Assembly: GCF_019704135.1 (NCBI RefSeq)
Contig: NZ_AP024355.1
Coordinates: forward strand, 248,001 to 312,000
Source: Desulfuromonas versatilis
GTDB taxonomy: Bacteria > Desulfobacterota > Desulfuromonadia > Desulfuromonadales > NIT-T3
Length of the DNA stretch: 64,000 nt
Reading direction: 5' to 3'
Position numbers and translations under genes: made by a program. How positions within the stretch are numbered: position 1 is the first letter of the stretch; the number at the start of each line of letters is the position of its first letter. Of the stretch, positions 26,999 through 34,861 are shown piece after piece. Under the pieces are notes generated by a model, which was given only the letters and a program-made list of their open reading frames with translations, was not told the DNA's origin and did not search any database.

Positions 26999-27511
26999 AT
27001 GTTTTCATTTCTCAAAGTTCTCGCCCGCAACCTGATCCAGGGGCCCTCCACAGACCCATTCCCCTTCGGGGAAACGTCAACCCCCAAGGGCTATCGCGGC
27101 CGGGTCCGCTTCGACGCCTCGGCCTGCGTCGGCTGCCGCATGTGCGAACACGTCTGCGCCGGGGGGGCCATCCGCTTCGGGGAGAGCGAGTCGGGGCTGC
27201 GCTTCACCCTCTGGCACAACAGCTGTACCTTCTGCGGCCTCTGCCGGCACTACTGTCAGACCGGTGCCATCGCCCTTACCGAAGACTGGCACCTGGCCCA
27301 TCGGCAAGCGGAGAAATACGCCATGGTGGAAGAGGGGACCGTTCCTCTGGTTTCCTGCCTCGGCTGCGGAATCGCGATGATCCCGGTGGCAAGGGAGCTG
27401 ATGCGCCGGGCCTATGGCGAAACCAACGGGGATATCGACCGATTGAGGCGGCTCTGCCCCGATTGCCGCCGCAAAACCGCAATCACGGGAGCCAAAAAAT
27501 GCAGGATCTGA
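26999..27511 (+). CDS. cooX: CO-induced hydrogenase 2[4Fe-4S] subunit CooX
   Basis: A 170-residue iron-sulfur protein with two clusters: C43-C46-C49-C53 (CVGCRMCEHVC) and C76-C79-C82-C86 (CTFCGLCRHYC). Two further CxxC pairs in the C-terminal third (CLGC and CPDC) could hold zinc or another cluster. It takes electrons from CooF and feeds CooL. Its last 13 bases overlap cooU. Confidence 0.9.
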   Translation: MFSFLKVLARNLIQGPSTDPFPFGETSTPKGYRGRVRFDASACVGCRMCEHVCAGGAIRFGESESGLRFTLWHNSCTFCGLCRHYCQTGAIALTEDWHLAHRQAEKYAMVEEGTVPLVSCLGCGIAMIPVARELMRRAYGETNGDIDRLRRLCPDCRRKTAITGAKKCRI

Positions 27512-28035
27512 ACGTGCAGGTAAACGAGGCGCTGGAGCGGGCCCTGTCCGCGTCGCTCGCCATCGACTGGAAATCCGACCACAAGGGGGTGAAAACCGGC
27601 TGGTGCCGGCTGCCGGAAAGTGCCCAGCTGCTGCCTGCAGCCGAGGCCTTGTCGCGACTCGGCGGGCGGCTCAGCACCGTGACGGCCTATCTGGCGCAAC
27701 GCTACCGGGCAGAGGGGCGGCGCGAGATCGCCTACCACTTCGACCTCGACGGCACCACCCTCACCCTGACCATCGACCTCCCCCTGGAGAAGGCGCAGGT
27801 CCCCTCCCTGACCCCCCTGTTTCGCAACGCCGACTGGAACGAACGGGAATTCATGGAACTTTACGACATCGAGGTCATCGGCCATCCCAACCCGCGGCGG
27901 CTCTTTCTCGACGAGTCCATCGAGCCGGCGGTCTTCGATCGGCTGATCCCCTATTCGACCCTCACCAACGGCGCGGGCAGCCAAACCCTCTGGGAGGCGG
28001 TGATGGCCCGCAGCGGCAAGGAGAAGAGCGAATGA
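27499..28035 (+). CDS. cooU: CO-induced hydrogenase subunit CooU (NuoC-like)
   Basis: A 178-residue protein of the NuoC/30 kDa family. The conserved segment is PSLTPLFRNADWNEREFMELYDIEVIGHPNPRRLFLDE (in part), with the ADWNEREFxELYDI signature. It connects the small and large hydrogenase subunits. The start lies inside the cooX end, and the stop overlaps the cooH ATG (ATGA), so the operon is translationally coupled. Confidence 0.92.
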   Translation: MQDLNVQVNEALERALSASLAIDWKSDHKGVKTGWCRLPESAQLLPAAEALSRLGGRLSTVTAYLAQRYRAEGRREIAYHFDLDGTTLTLTIDLPLEKAQVPSLTPLFRNADWNEREFMELYDIEVIGHPNPRRLFLDESIEPAVFDRLIPYSTLTNGAGSQTLWEAVMARSGKEKSE

Positions 28036-29114
28036 GCCGGTATACGATCCCCGTCGGCCCCCTGCATGCGGCCCTGGAAGAGCCGATGTATTTCCGCATC
28101 GAGGCGCAAGGGGAGAAGGTGGTGGGGCTGGACATCACCGCGGGGCACGTCCACCGCGGCCTCGAGGCCCTGGTGATGAAGCGCAATCTCTACCAGAACA
28201 TCACCCTGACCGAGCGGCTTTGTTCCCTGTGCTCCAACAGCCACCCCTGCACCTACTGCATGGCGGTGGAGAACCTGGCCGGCATCCGCATTCCGGAGCG
28301 GGCCGAATACCTGCGGGTAATCGCCGACGAGGTCAAGCGCATCGCCTCCAACCTCTTCAACTGCGCCATCCTCGGCCACATCATCGGTTTCGACTCCCTG
28401 TTCAAGCACGTGATGGAGACCAGGGAGATCATGCAGGACGTCAAGGAGGCGATCTACGGCAACCGCATGGACCTGGCGGCCAACTGCATCGGCGGGGTGA
28501 AGTACGACCTCGACGGGGAACGCTCGGATTATCTCTGGAAGCAGATGGAGCGTATGAAAAAGCCCCTCGAGGAGATCTACGAGCTCTACAGCGGGAACCG
28601 CTTCGTCCGCCTGCGGACCGAGGGGGTCGGGGTGCTGCCGAAGGAAGAGGCGCTGCGTTACGCCGTGGTCGGCCCGGTGGCCCGCGGCTCGGGGATCGAC
28701 TACGACGTGCGCAAAAAGAGCCCCTACGCCGCCTACGACCGGCTCGATTTCGCGGTGCAGACCGAAGCCGGCGGGGACGTTCTCTCCCGGGCCAAGGTGC
28801 GGCTGCGCGAGGCGCAGCAGGCGGTGGCCCTGGTCCAGCAGTGCGTCACCGACATGCCCGATGGGCCGATCTGCCTCGATACCCTGCCGGAGATCCCTGC
28901 CGGCGAGGCGATCGCCAAGTCGGAGGCCCCCCGGGGGGAGCTGATCTACTACCTGCGCACCGACGGCACGGACATCCCCGAGCGCCTCAAATGGAGGGTG
29001 CCCAGCTACATGAACTGGGATGCGCTGCAGGCGATGATGGTGGGGGACAAGGTCTCCGATATCGCCCTGATCGTCAACAGCATCGATCCCTGCATCTCCT
29101 GCACCGAGCGGTAG
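28032..29114 (+). CDS. cooH: CO-induced [NiFe] hydrogenase large subunit CooH (group 4)
   Basis: A 360-residue catalytic subunit that reduces protons with electrons from CO oxidation. Nickel ligands are the N-terminal pair C64/C67 in RLCSLC and the C-terminal pair C354/C357 in DPCISCTER. The protein ends with that motif, so there is no C-terminal extension to be cleaved by a maturation protease. It is the last gene before the second CooA promoter. The order K-L-X-U-H then hypA-F-S matches that of Carboxydothermus apart from the missing cooM. Confidence 0.95.
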   Translation: MSRYTIPVGPLHAALEEPMYFRIEAQGEKVVGLDITAGHVHRGLEALVMKRNLYQNITLTERLCSLCSNSHPCTYCMAVENLAGIRIPERAEYLRVIADEVKRIASNLFNCAILGHIIGFDSLFKHVMETREIMQDVKEAIYGNRMDLAANCIGGVKYDLDGERSDYLWKQMERMKKPLEEIYELYSGNRFVRLRTEGVGVLPKEEALRYAVVGPVARGSGIDYDVRKKSPYAAYDRLDFAVQTEAGGDVLSRAKVRLREAQQAVALVQQCVTDMPDGPICLDTLPEIPAGEAIAKSEAPRGELIYYLRTDGTDIPERLKWRVPSYMNWDALQAMMVGDKVSDIALIVNSIDPCISCTER

Positions 29115-29155
29115 CGAAGGCCCCGCATCGCCGTCCCATAACAGACCTTTGCGAG

Positions 29156-29171
29156 TGTCGGCCAAGCGACA
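29156..29171 (+). promoter_or_regulatory. CooA box upstream of hypA-cooFSC
   Basis: TGTCG-GCCAAG-CGACA, with half-sites identical to the box at 25464. A -10-like TACCCT at about 29194 puts its centre near -42. It lies in the 141-base gap between cooH and hypA, giving a second CooA-dependent transcript. Confidence 0.85.
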
Positions 29172-29255
29172 GACCCGGGGCCGGGGCCCGAAGTACCCTG
29201 ACCCCGGGATGAAGGTTCGAGGACAGTGCAAGCCTGAGGTCCGGAGGAGGAACCC

Positions 29256-29600
29256 ATGCATGAAACCGCCATCGTCAGCAGCCTCTTCGAGGTGATCCAG
29301 CGCCAGATTGCCGAGCACGACATCCCCCGGGTCATCCGGGTGAACCTCAAGATCGGGGATTTCGCCGTCGTCGAACCGATGACCCTGAGGGCCTGTTTCG
29401 AGGTGTTCGCCGAGGGGACGGTCGTCGAGGGAGCGGAGCTGGTCATTCAAAGGGTTCCGATCGTTGGACGATGCCGACGGTGCGGTCACCAGTTCGAGGT
29501 GAAAAACCACGATTTCCGCTGCCTGGGCTGTGCAAACTCAAGCGTGGAGATGCTCAGCGGCAAAGAGCTCTATATCGACAGTCTGGACGTTGAAGCCTGA
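29256..29600 (+). CDS. hypA: Hydrogenase nickel incorporation protein HypA
   Basis: A 114-residue maturation factor. It begins MHETAI with the nickel ligand His2 and has a zinc site C73-C76 and C89-C92 (CRRC...CLGC). It delivers nickel to the hydrogenase large subunit together with HypB, which is not in the window. Placement inside the coo cluster is as in Carboxydothermus. GGAGGAGG lies before the ATG. Confidence 0.95.
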   Translation: MHETAIVSSLFEVIQRQIAEHDIPRVIRVNLKIGDFAVVEPMTLRACFEVFAEGTVVEGAELVIQRVPIVGRCRRCGHQFEVKNHDFRCLGCANSSVEMLSGKELYIDSLDVEA

Positions 29601-29613
29601 GGAGGTCAGATCG

Positions 29614-30192
29614 ATGGGAAAACAACGGGAAAACCAAATCATTTACGCCGACCCCGAGACGTGCCTCGGCTGCCACAGCTGCGAGCTGTCCTGCGCGGTG
29701 GCTCATGGGGCAGGCGACCTGCAGGGCGCGGTTGCCGGGGGGCAGCTGCTGCGGCCGCGCAACAAGGTGGTGTTGACGGGCGGGATATGCATGCCGATGC
29801 AGTGCCGGCAGTGCGAGGATGCCCCCTGCGCTTTTGCCTGCCCCACCGGCGCCGTGGTTCAGGAGGACGGCCAGGTCCGAATCCGCGAGAAGAACTGCGT
29901 CGGCTGCAAGTTGTGCGTGATGGTCTGCCCCTTCGGTGCGGTGTCCGTAGCCGCCGAAGACAAGCCGGACGGTCGCTTCCGCACCAACCGCGGGGTGGCG
30001 AAAAAATGCGACCTCTGCGCCGACTGGAGGGCCCGGAGCGGGCGAACCTCCCCCGCCTGCGTGGAGGCCTGCCCGACCAGGTCGCTCCGCCTGGTCGATA
30101 TGGAGGCCTACCGGCGGGCGCTGCGTGAAGCCAGGGCCGCGGAACTGGCCCTGTCCCATAAACATCTCAGCCTGAGGAAGGTGAACCCATGA
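29614..30192 (+). CDS. cooF: CO dehydrogenase iron-sulfur electron-transfer protein CooF
   Basis: A 192-residue ferredoxin-like protein with four [4Fe-4S] motifs: CLGCHSCELSC near the N-terminus, CRQCEDAPCAFACP, CVGCKLCVMVCP, and CDLC...CVEACP. It carries electrons from CooS to the membrane hydrogenase. ATG 29614 has GGAGG upstream; the longer frame in hypA is not used. The stop overlaps the cooS start. Confidence 0.95.
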   Translation: MGKQRENQIIYADPETCLGCHSCELSCAVAHGAGDLQGAVAGGQLLRPRNKVVLTGGICMPMQCRQCEDAPCAFACPTGAVVQEDGQVRIREKNCVGCKLCVMVCPFGAVSVAAEDKPDGRFRTNRGVAKKCDLCADWRARSGRTSPACVEACPTRSLRLVDMEAYRRALREARAAELALSHKHLSLRKVNP

Positions 30193-32096
30193 GCCTGCAC
30201 CAGTCCATAGATCCATCCATCGAGGAACTGCTCCCCCTGGCCAAAAAGGAGGGGATCGCCACCGTCTGGGACCGCCACCAGGCGATGCAGCCCCAATGCG
30301 GTTTCGGTCAGCTCGGCATCTGTTGCCGCATCTGCTGGAAAGGCCCCTGCCGCATCGACCCCTTCGGCGAGGGGCCGCAGCGCGGCATCTGCGGCGCCGA
30401 TGCCGATACCATCGTCGCCCGCAACGTCAGTCGCATGATGGCGGCGGGCGCCGCGGCGCATTCGGAGCATGGCCGGCACATCGCCCTGGCGCTGCAACAG
30501 GTCGCCGAGGGGAACTATCCCTCCTACCGGGTGAAGGACGAGGCGAAACTCAAGGGGATTGCCCGAACCCTCGGCCTCGACTGCGAAGGCAAGGAGATCC
30601 TCGACATCGCCGCCGAGGTCGCCCGGAGGACACTGGAAGACTTCCAGAGCCAGGACCACGGCAAACCCTGCAACTGGATCTCCGCCACCCTGACGGAAAA
30701 GCGGCTGGAGAAGCTGGCCGCGCTCCATGTCTTGCCCCACAACATCGACGCCGTGGTCGCCCAGATCATGGCCCGGACGACGGTCGGCTGCGACGCCGAT
30801 GCCACCAACGTCATCCTCGGCGGGGTCAAGGGGGCTCTGGCCGATTATGCCGGCATGGTCCTGGCGACCGAACTCTCCGATGCCCTCTTCGGCACCCCGC
30901 AGCCGGTGGTGACCTCCTCCAACCTGGGGGTTCTCGAAGAGGACGCCGTGAATATCGCCGTCAATGGCCACAACCCGTTACTCAGTGAGGTGATCTGCGA
31001 TGTCGCCGCGCAGATGGGGGCGGAAGCCAAGGCGGCCGGCGCCAAAGAGGGGATCAATATCGTCGGTATCTGCTGCACCGGCAACGAAGTCATGCTGCGC
31101 CACGGGGTGCCCCTGGCGGCCAATTATCTTTCCCAGGAGCTGGCCCTGCTCACCGGGGCCGTGGATGCCATGGTCGCCGACGTGCAGTGCATCATGCCTT
31201 CCTTAGCGGAAATCAGCGCCTGTTTTCATACCCAGATGATCACCACCATGGATGAGAATAAAATCAGCGGCGCCACCCATGTCCCTTTCCGCGAAGCGAC
31301 CGCCACCGAGAACGCCCGCCAGGTGATCGAGCTGGCCATCGAGGCCTTCAGACGGCGTAATCCCAAACGGGTCAGCATCCCCCGGGTCAAGCAGACCGCC
31401 GTGGCGGGTTTCAGTGCCGAAGCGCTGGTCGGTGCCTTGAGCAAACTCGACCCGGAGGACCCGCTCAAGCCCCTCATCGACAGTATCGCAGGGGGCGCCA
31501 TTCAGGGAATCGCCCTGTTTGCCGGCTGCAACAGTACCCAGGCGGTCCAGGACAGCAACTTCGTGACCATCGCCAAAAAGCTCGCCCGCAACAACGTGCT
31601 GCTGCTGGCCACCGGCTGCGGCGCCGGGGCCATGGCCAAGAACGGCCTGATGACCCGGGAGGCGACCGAGTCCTACGCCGGCGAGCCCCTCAGGGCGGTC
31701 CTGACGGCGGTCGGCGAAGCCGCCGGCCTCGGCGGCCCTCTCCCCCTGGTGCTGCACATGGGTTCCTGCGTCGACAACAGCCGCGCCGTCGGGGTGGCCG
31801 TGGCGATCGCGAACAAGCTCGGCGTCGACCTGGACAGCCTGCCGCTGGTGGCCTCGGCGCCGGAAGCCATGTCGGAGAAGGCGGTGGCCATCGGCACCTG
31901 GAGCGTGGCGTTGGGGATTCCCACCCATCTGGGCATCGTGCCGCAGGTGACCGGCTCCCGGGCTGTCACCGATATTCTGACCGAGAAAACCAGGGGCCTT
32001 TTCGGCGGCTACTTTATGGTCGAAACCAACCCCGACCTGGCCGCGGACCGGCTTCTCGGTGTCATCCAGGAGCGCCGCAGGGCTCTGGGGATCTAG
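30189..32096 (+). CDS. cooS: Anaerobic Ni-Fe carbon monoxide dehydrogenase, catalytic subunit CooS
   Basis: A 635-residue monofunctional CODH (CO + H2O to CO2 + 2H+ + 2e-). D-cluster cysteines are C37 and C45; B-cluster cysteines are C46, C49, C54 and C68 (GICCRICWKGPC). The nickel C-cluster ligands are all present by motif: His in VNGHNP, Cys in GICCTGNE, DVQCIM, FAGCNST, ATGCGAG and HMGSCVDN. Length and order match CooS of Rhodospirillum and Carboxydothermus. A palindromic hairpin (32109-32132) follows before cooC. Confidence 0.97.
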   Translation: MSLHQSIDPSIEELLPLAKKEGIATVWDRHQAMQPQCGFGQLGICCRICWKGPCRIDPFGEGPQRGICGADADTIVARNVSRMMAAGAAAHSEHGRHIALALQQVAEGNYPSYRVKDEAKLKGIARTLGLDCEGKEILDIAAEVARRTLEDFQSQDHGKPCNWISATLTEKRLEKLAALHVLPHNIDAVVAQIMARTTVGCDADATNVILGGVKGALADYAGMVLATELSDALFGTPQPVVTSSNLGVLEEDAVNIAVNGHNPLLSEVICDVAAQMGAEAKAAGAKEGINIVGICCTGNEVMLRHGVPLAANYLSQELALLTGAVDAMVADVQCIMPSLAEISACFHTQMITTMDENKISGATHVPFREATATENARQVIELAIEAFRRRNPKRVSIPRVKQTAVAGFSAEALVGALSKLDPEDPLKPLIDSIAGGAIQGIALFAGCNSTQAVQDSNFVTIAKKLARNNVLLLATGCGAGAMAKNGLMTREATESYAGEPLRAVLTAVGEAAGLGGPLPLVLHMGSCVDNSRAVGVAVAIANKLGVDLDSLPLVASAPEAMSEKAVAIGTWSVALGIPTHLGIVPQVTGSRAVTDILTEKTRGLFGGYFMVETNPDLAADRLLGVIQERRRALGI

Positions 32097-32108
32097 GTTT
32101 ATGAACAG

Positions 32109-32132
32109 GCGGAGGGCCATGGCCCTCCGCCT
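32109..32132. other. Perfect palindrome between cooS and cooC
   Basis: GGCGGAGGGCCATGGCCCTCCGCC, without a T tract. Inside an operon such a hairpin can protect the upstream message from 3' decay or lower downstream expression; it may set a high CooS:CooC ratio (inference). Confidence 0.7.
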
Positions 32133-32155
32133 GCGGGAGAAAAGGAGACCAACCG

Positions 32156-33010
32156 ATGTGCGACAGTCATAACAACCACCATCACGAACCGCCAGGGGAG
32201 GCTATTTCCTCCGGGGGGATCAAGATCGCCATTACCGGCAAAGGCGGCGTCGGCAAAACGACCCTGGCCGGGATGCTGGCCCGCGCCTTCGCCGCCGAGG
32301 GTCGCCGGGTTTGGGCCATCGATGCCGACCCCGATGCCAACCTTGCCTCCTCCCTCGGCATCCCCGCCGATAGAGGGGCGGAGCTTCGCCCCCTTTCCAG
32401 GATGAAGGAGCTCGCCAAGGAGCGAACCGCAGCCGCCGACGGTTACGGCAGCCTGTTCAAGCTCAACCCCAGGGTGAGCGACCTGCCGGAAAAATTCTGC
32501 CTTGAGCACGCCGGGGTCGGCCTGCTGCTTATGGGCACGGTGGATCAGGGGGGCACCGGCTGCGTCTGTCCCGAGCACACCCTGGTCAAGCGGCTGATGC
32601 AGCACCTGCTGCTGGAGAGGGACGAGGTGGTGATCATGGACATGGAGGCCGGCATCGAACACCTTGGCCGGGGGACGGCTGAATCGGTCGACGCCCTGAT
32701 CGTGGTGGTGGAGCCGGGCCGCCGCAGCCTTCAGACGGCTCGCCAGGTCACCAGGCTGGCGGCCGATCTCGGCATAGCGAATGTTTTTTTCGTCGGCAGC
32801 AAGGTGCGCGACGAGCTCGACAGACGGTTTCTGGAGGATTCCCTCGCCGGCGGCTGTTGGCTGGGGGCCATCTCTTCAAGCGATGTCCTCAGGGAGGCCG
32901 ATATGCAGGGCGTCTCGGCTTTCGACCTGGGCGGATCCCACGTCGATGAGGCCTTGGCTATCAAGGGCAAGCTCGTGGCCAATTTCGCCAAGCTTCAAGA
33001 GGCTGGTTGA
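32156..33010 (+). CDS. cooC: CODH nickel-insertion ATPase CooC
   Basis: A 284-residue MinD/SIMIBI-type ATPase that inserts nickel into the C-cluster. It has the deviant Walker A GKGGVGKTT, DADPDANLASSLG, and the CxC nickel/dimer motif in GCVCPEH. A 21-residue N-terminal extension contains HNNHHHE before the ATPase fold starts at IKIAITGKGG; this is unusual and might bind nickel, a role that CooJ has elsewhere. AAAGGAG lies before the ATG, so the extension is probably translated. Last gene of the island. Confidence 0.93.
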   Translation: MCDSHNNHHHEPPGEAISSGGIKIAITGKGGVGKTTLAGMLARAFAAEGRRVWAIDADPDANLASSLGIPADRGAELRPLSRMKELAKERTAAADGYGSLFKLNPRVSDLPEKFCLEHAGVGLLLMGTVDQGGTGCVCPEHTLVKRLMQHLLLERDEVVIMDMEAGIEHLGRGTAESVDALIVVVEPGRRSLQTARQVTRLAADLGIANVFFVGSKVRDELDRRFLEDSLAGGCWLGAISSSDVLREADMQGVSAFDLGGSHVDEALAIKGKLVANFAKLQEAG

Positions 33011-33061
33011 GCAGCAGCCTTGTGTGTCGACCCGCTTTGGAGAAGGGGCTATTCTTGCTGA

Positions 33062-33375
33062 CCTGCCTCTCTCACCAGGATTGGCGAGAAGTATGGCCCG
33101 TTTGATCTGACCCTGCTGGAGTCCGGAGCCGATAACGAGGCCTGGGCGCCGATTCACATGATGCCGGAAGAAACCGTGCAGGCCCATCTCGAGCCGCGGG
33201 GCAAAGTGCTTCTGCCCTTCCATTGGGGTCAGTTCAGCCTCTCCCTGCACGGCTGGACCGAGCCGATCGAGCGCCTTCTGGCCGCGGCCGACCGCAAGGG
33301 GGCGGTGGTCGCGACCCCGATGATCGCCCAGCCGATCACCTCCGGTGGCACCCTTCCTGCTGATGACTGGTGGCG
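33062..33375 (+). pseudogene. C-terminal-half fragment of an MBL-fold hydrolase (NAPE-PLD/lactonase-like)
   Basis: From IGEKYGPFDLTLLESG the reading runs through HMMPEETVQAHLEPRG, VLLPFHWGQFSLSLHGWTEP and ERLLAAADRKGAVVATPM to GGTLPADDWWR. This is the C-terminal half of NAPE-PLD/UlaG-like proteins, with the metal ligands of HMMPEE and PFHWG. No start or N-terminal half is present here. The missing part appears at 24309-24404, so the two look like pieces of one gene now 8.7 kb apart. A stop codon precedes the fragment. Confidence 0.75.
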
Positions 33376-33462
33376 ACAACCAGAGAGTGTGGTTACCGGA
33401 GCTAAGGGCCCGGCGGGCCTGGTTTCCCCATAGATTAGGGCTTGGTAGCCAACCGGGGATCT
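33371..33462 (+). repeat. 92-bp structured dispersed repeat, copy B
   Basis: About 91% identical to copy A at 24398 and in the same orientation. It begins where the MBL-like C-terminal fragment ends (after the DDWWR codons) and shares the TGGCGACAACCAG left border and GCCAACCGG.GATCT right border with copy A. The stretch from 33463 to 33567 between it and the riboswitch holds nothing recognised. Confidence 0.75.
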
Positions 33463-33567
33463 TTAGTGCGCTCAATCCTTGGGAGATCCCTCCGGCTGAA
33501 CTGGAAAAGGAGAATTTTGGTGGAACATTGACATCCCAGGGTGTTCCGAATAAACTCGATCTTACAA

Positions 33568-33718
33568 AAAAGGGGAGTAGCATCCGGACCTGATCCGGCC
33601 CGCACTTCGTCAAGACGGTGGCCCAGCCACCCGGAGGCGGGAGCTGCGACGTCACGTCGAGCCTTGCAAGACCTTTGTCCACTGCAGCCACCATGGCAGC
33701 GGGCAAAGGTCTTTTTTG
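33568..33718 (+). promoter_or_regulatory. yybP-ykoY-type manganese riboswitch with terminator
   Basis: Conserved blocks appear in the family order: AAAGGGGAGTAGC, CGTCAAGACGG, a GC-rich arm, then GCAAGACCTTTG. The last block pairs with CAAAGGTCTTTTTT (33703-33716) to form an intrinsic terminator, so metal binding would be expected to free the downstream gene. The family senses Mn2+ and commonly precedes terC/mntP-like genes, as here. Confidence 0.88.
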
Positions 33719-33831
33719 TTTGGATTCAGTACCGCGGCAGGCTTTTTTCGCTCGGGTAGGCAGCAGGAAATTGGGAAAACAGGGATCGCAGGTTTGGTCG
33801 CCCCTCATAATTCTGGTTGGGAGATTGTATT

Positions 33832-34851
33832 GTGAATTCGCTCTGGCTGTGGATTGGTTTCAATCTGTTTGTGCTGGTTCTATTGGCCCTTGATCTTGGC
33901 CTGCTTCACCGTCGCGACAAGGTCGTCGGAATCCGTGAAGCGCTGTTGCTGAGCCTGGGCTATTTCGTGTTGGCGCTGCTGTTCGGTGCCGGCGTCTACC
34001 ATTTTCTCGGCGCCGACGCCGGCATGGAGTTCTTCACCGGCTACCTGCTGGAGAAGAGCCTCAGTGTCGACAACATCTTCGTCTTCGTGCTGGTATTCAG
34101 CCATTTCTCGGTGCCGCCCCAGTACCAGCACCGGGTCCTGTTCTGGGGCATCCTGGGGGCGCTGGTGATGCGTGCCGCGCTGATCTTGACCGGGGCCACG
34201 ATTATTGCGGCCTTCCATTGGGTGATCTACCTCTTCGGCGCCTTTCTCATCTTTACCGGGGGCAAGATGCTGGCGACCATCAACCAGGAGCCCGACATGG
34301 AAGGCAATCGCCTGGTGCGGCTGGTGCGCCGCCATTTTCGCGTCACCGAAGACTACGTGGGACACAGCTTCTTCGTTCGCCGCGACGGGTTGCTCTACCT
34401 GACGCCGCTGATGGTGGTGCTGATCCTGGTGGAAGTGACCGACGTGGTGTTCGCCCTCGATTCGATCCCGGCGATCTTCGCCATCACCACCGACCCGTTC
34501 ATCGTCTATACCTCCAACGTCTTTGCCATCCTCGGCTTGCGGGCTCTGTATTTCGCCCTGGTCGGCGTTATTCACCGCTTTCACTACCTCAAGTACGGGC
34601 TGTCCCTGGTGCTCATGGTGGTGGGGGCGAAGATGCTGATCAACGCGGCCTTCGGCAAGGTCATCCCGACCGAGGCGGCGCTCCTCGTGACTGCCCTGCT
34701 CATCGGCGGCTCGATGCTGGTTTCCGTCGTCAGAACCCGTCGTCTGCCCAGGGAGGCAGCCACCACCGAGGCCGTGCAGGGTTGGGTGCCGGGCAGCCCC
34801 GCCCGCAAAGAAGGGGGCGAAGGCGATTCATCCGGAACCGGGGTGGAATAG
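33832..34851 (+). CDS. terC: TerC/Alx-family membrane protein (probable Mn2+ exporter)
   Basis: A 339-residue protein with about eight membrane helices. Family motifs are LEKSLSVDNIFVFVLVFSHF, GALVMRAALILTGA, FGAFLIFTGGKM and VEVTDVVFALDSIPAIFAI, the last with the conserved acidic residues of the transport path. GTG 33832 is chosen, with GGGAGA upstream; a TTG at 33817 would be closer to the ribosome site. Control by the upstream manganese riboswitch supports a manganese-export role. The soluble C-terminal tail of about 35 residues is polar and not conserved. Confidence 0.93.
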   Translation: MNSLWLWIGFNLFVLVLLALDLGLLHRRDKVVGIREALLLSLGYFVLALLFGAGVYHFLGADAGMEFFTGYLLEKSLSVDNIFVFVLVFSHFSVPPQYQHRVLFWGILGALVMRAALILTGATIIAAFHWVIYLFGAFLIFTGGKMLATINQEPDMEGNRLVRLVRRHFRVTEDYVGHSFFVRRDGLLYLTPLMVVLILVEVTDVVFALDSIPAIFAITTDPFIVYTSNVFAILGLRALYFALVGVIHRFHYLKYGLSLVLMVVGAKMLINAAFGKVIPTEAALLVTALLIGGSMLVSVVRTRRLPREAATTEAVQGWVPGSPARKEGGEGDSSGTGVE

Positions 34852-34861
34852 GGACACAGTT

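Noticed and set aside
27951-29510. A 519-codon frame antisense to cooH and hypA
   Set aside because: Crosses two real genes and the CooA box; composition is a shadow of the plus strand.
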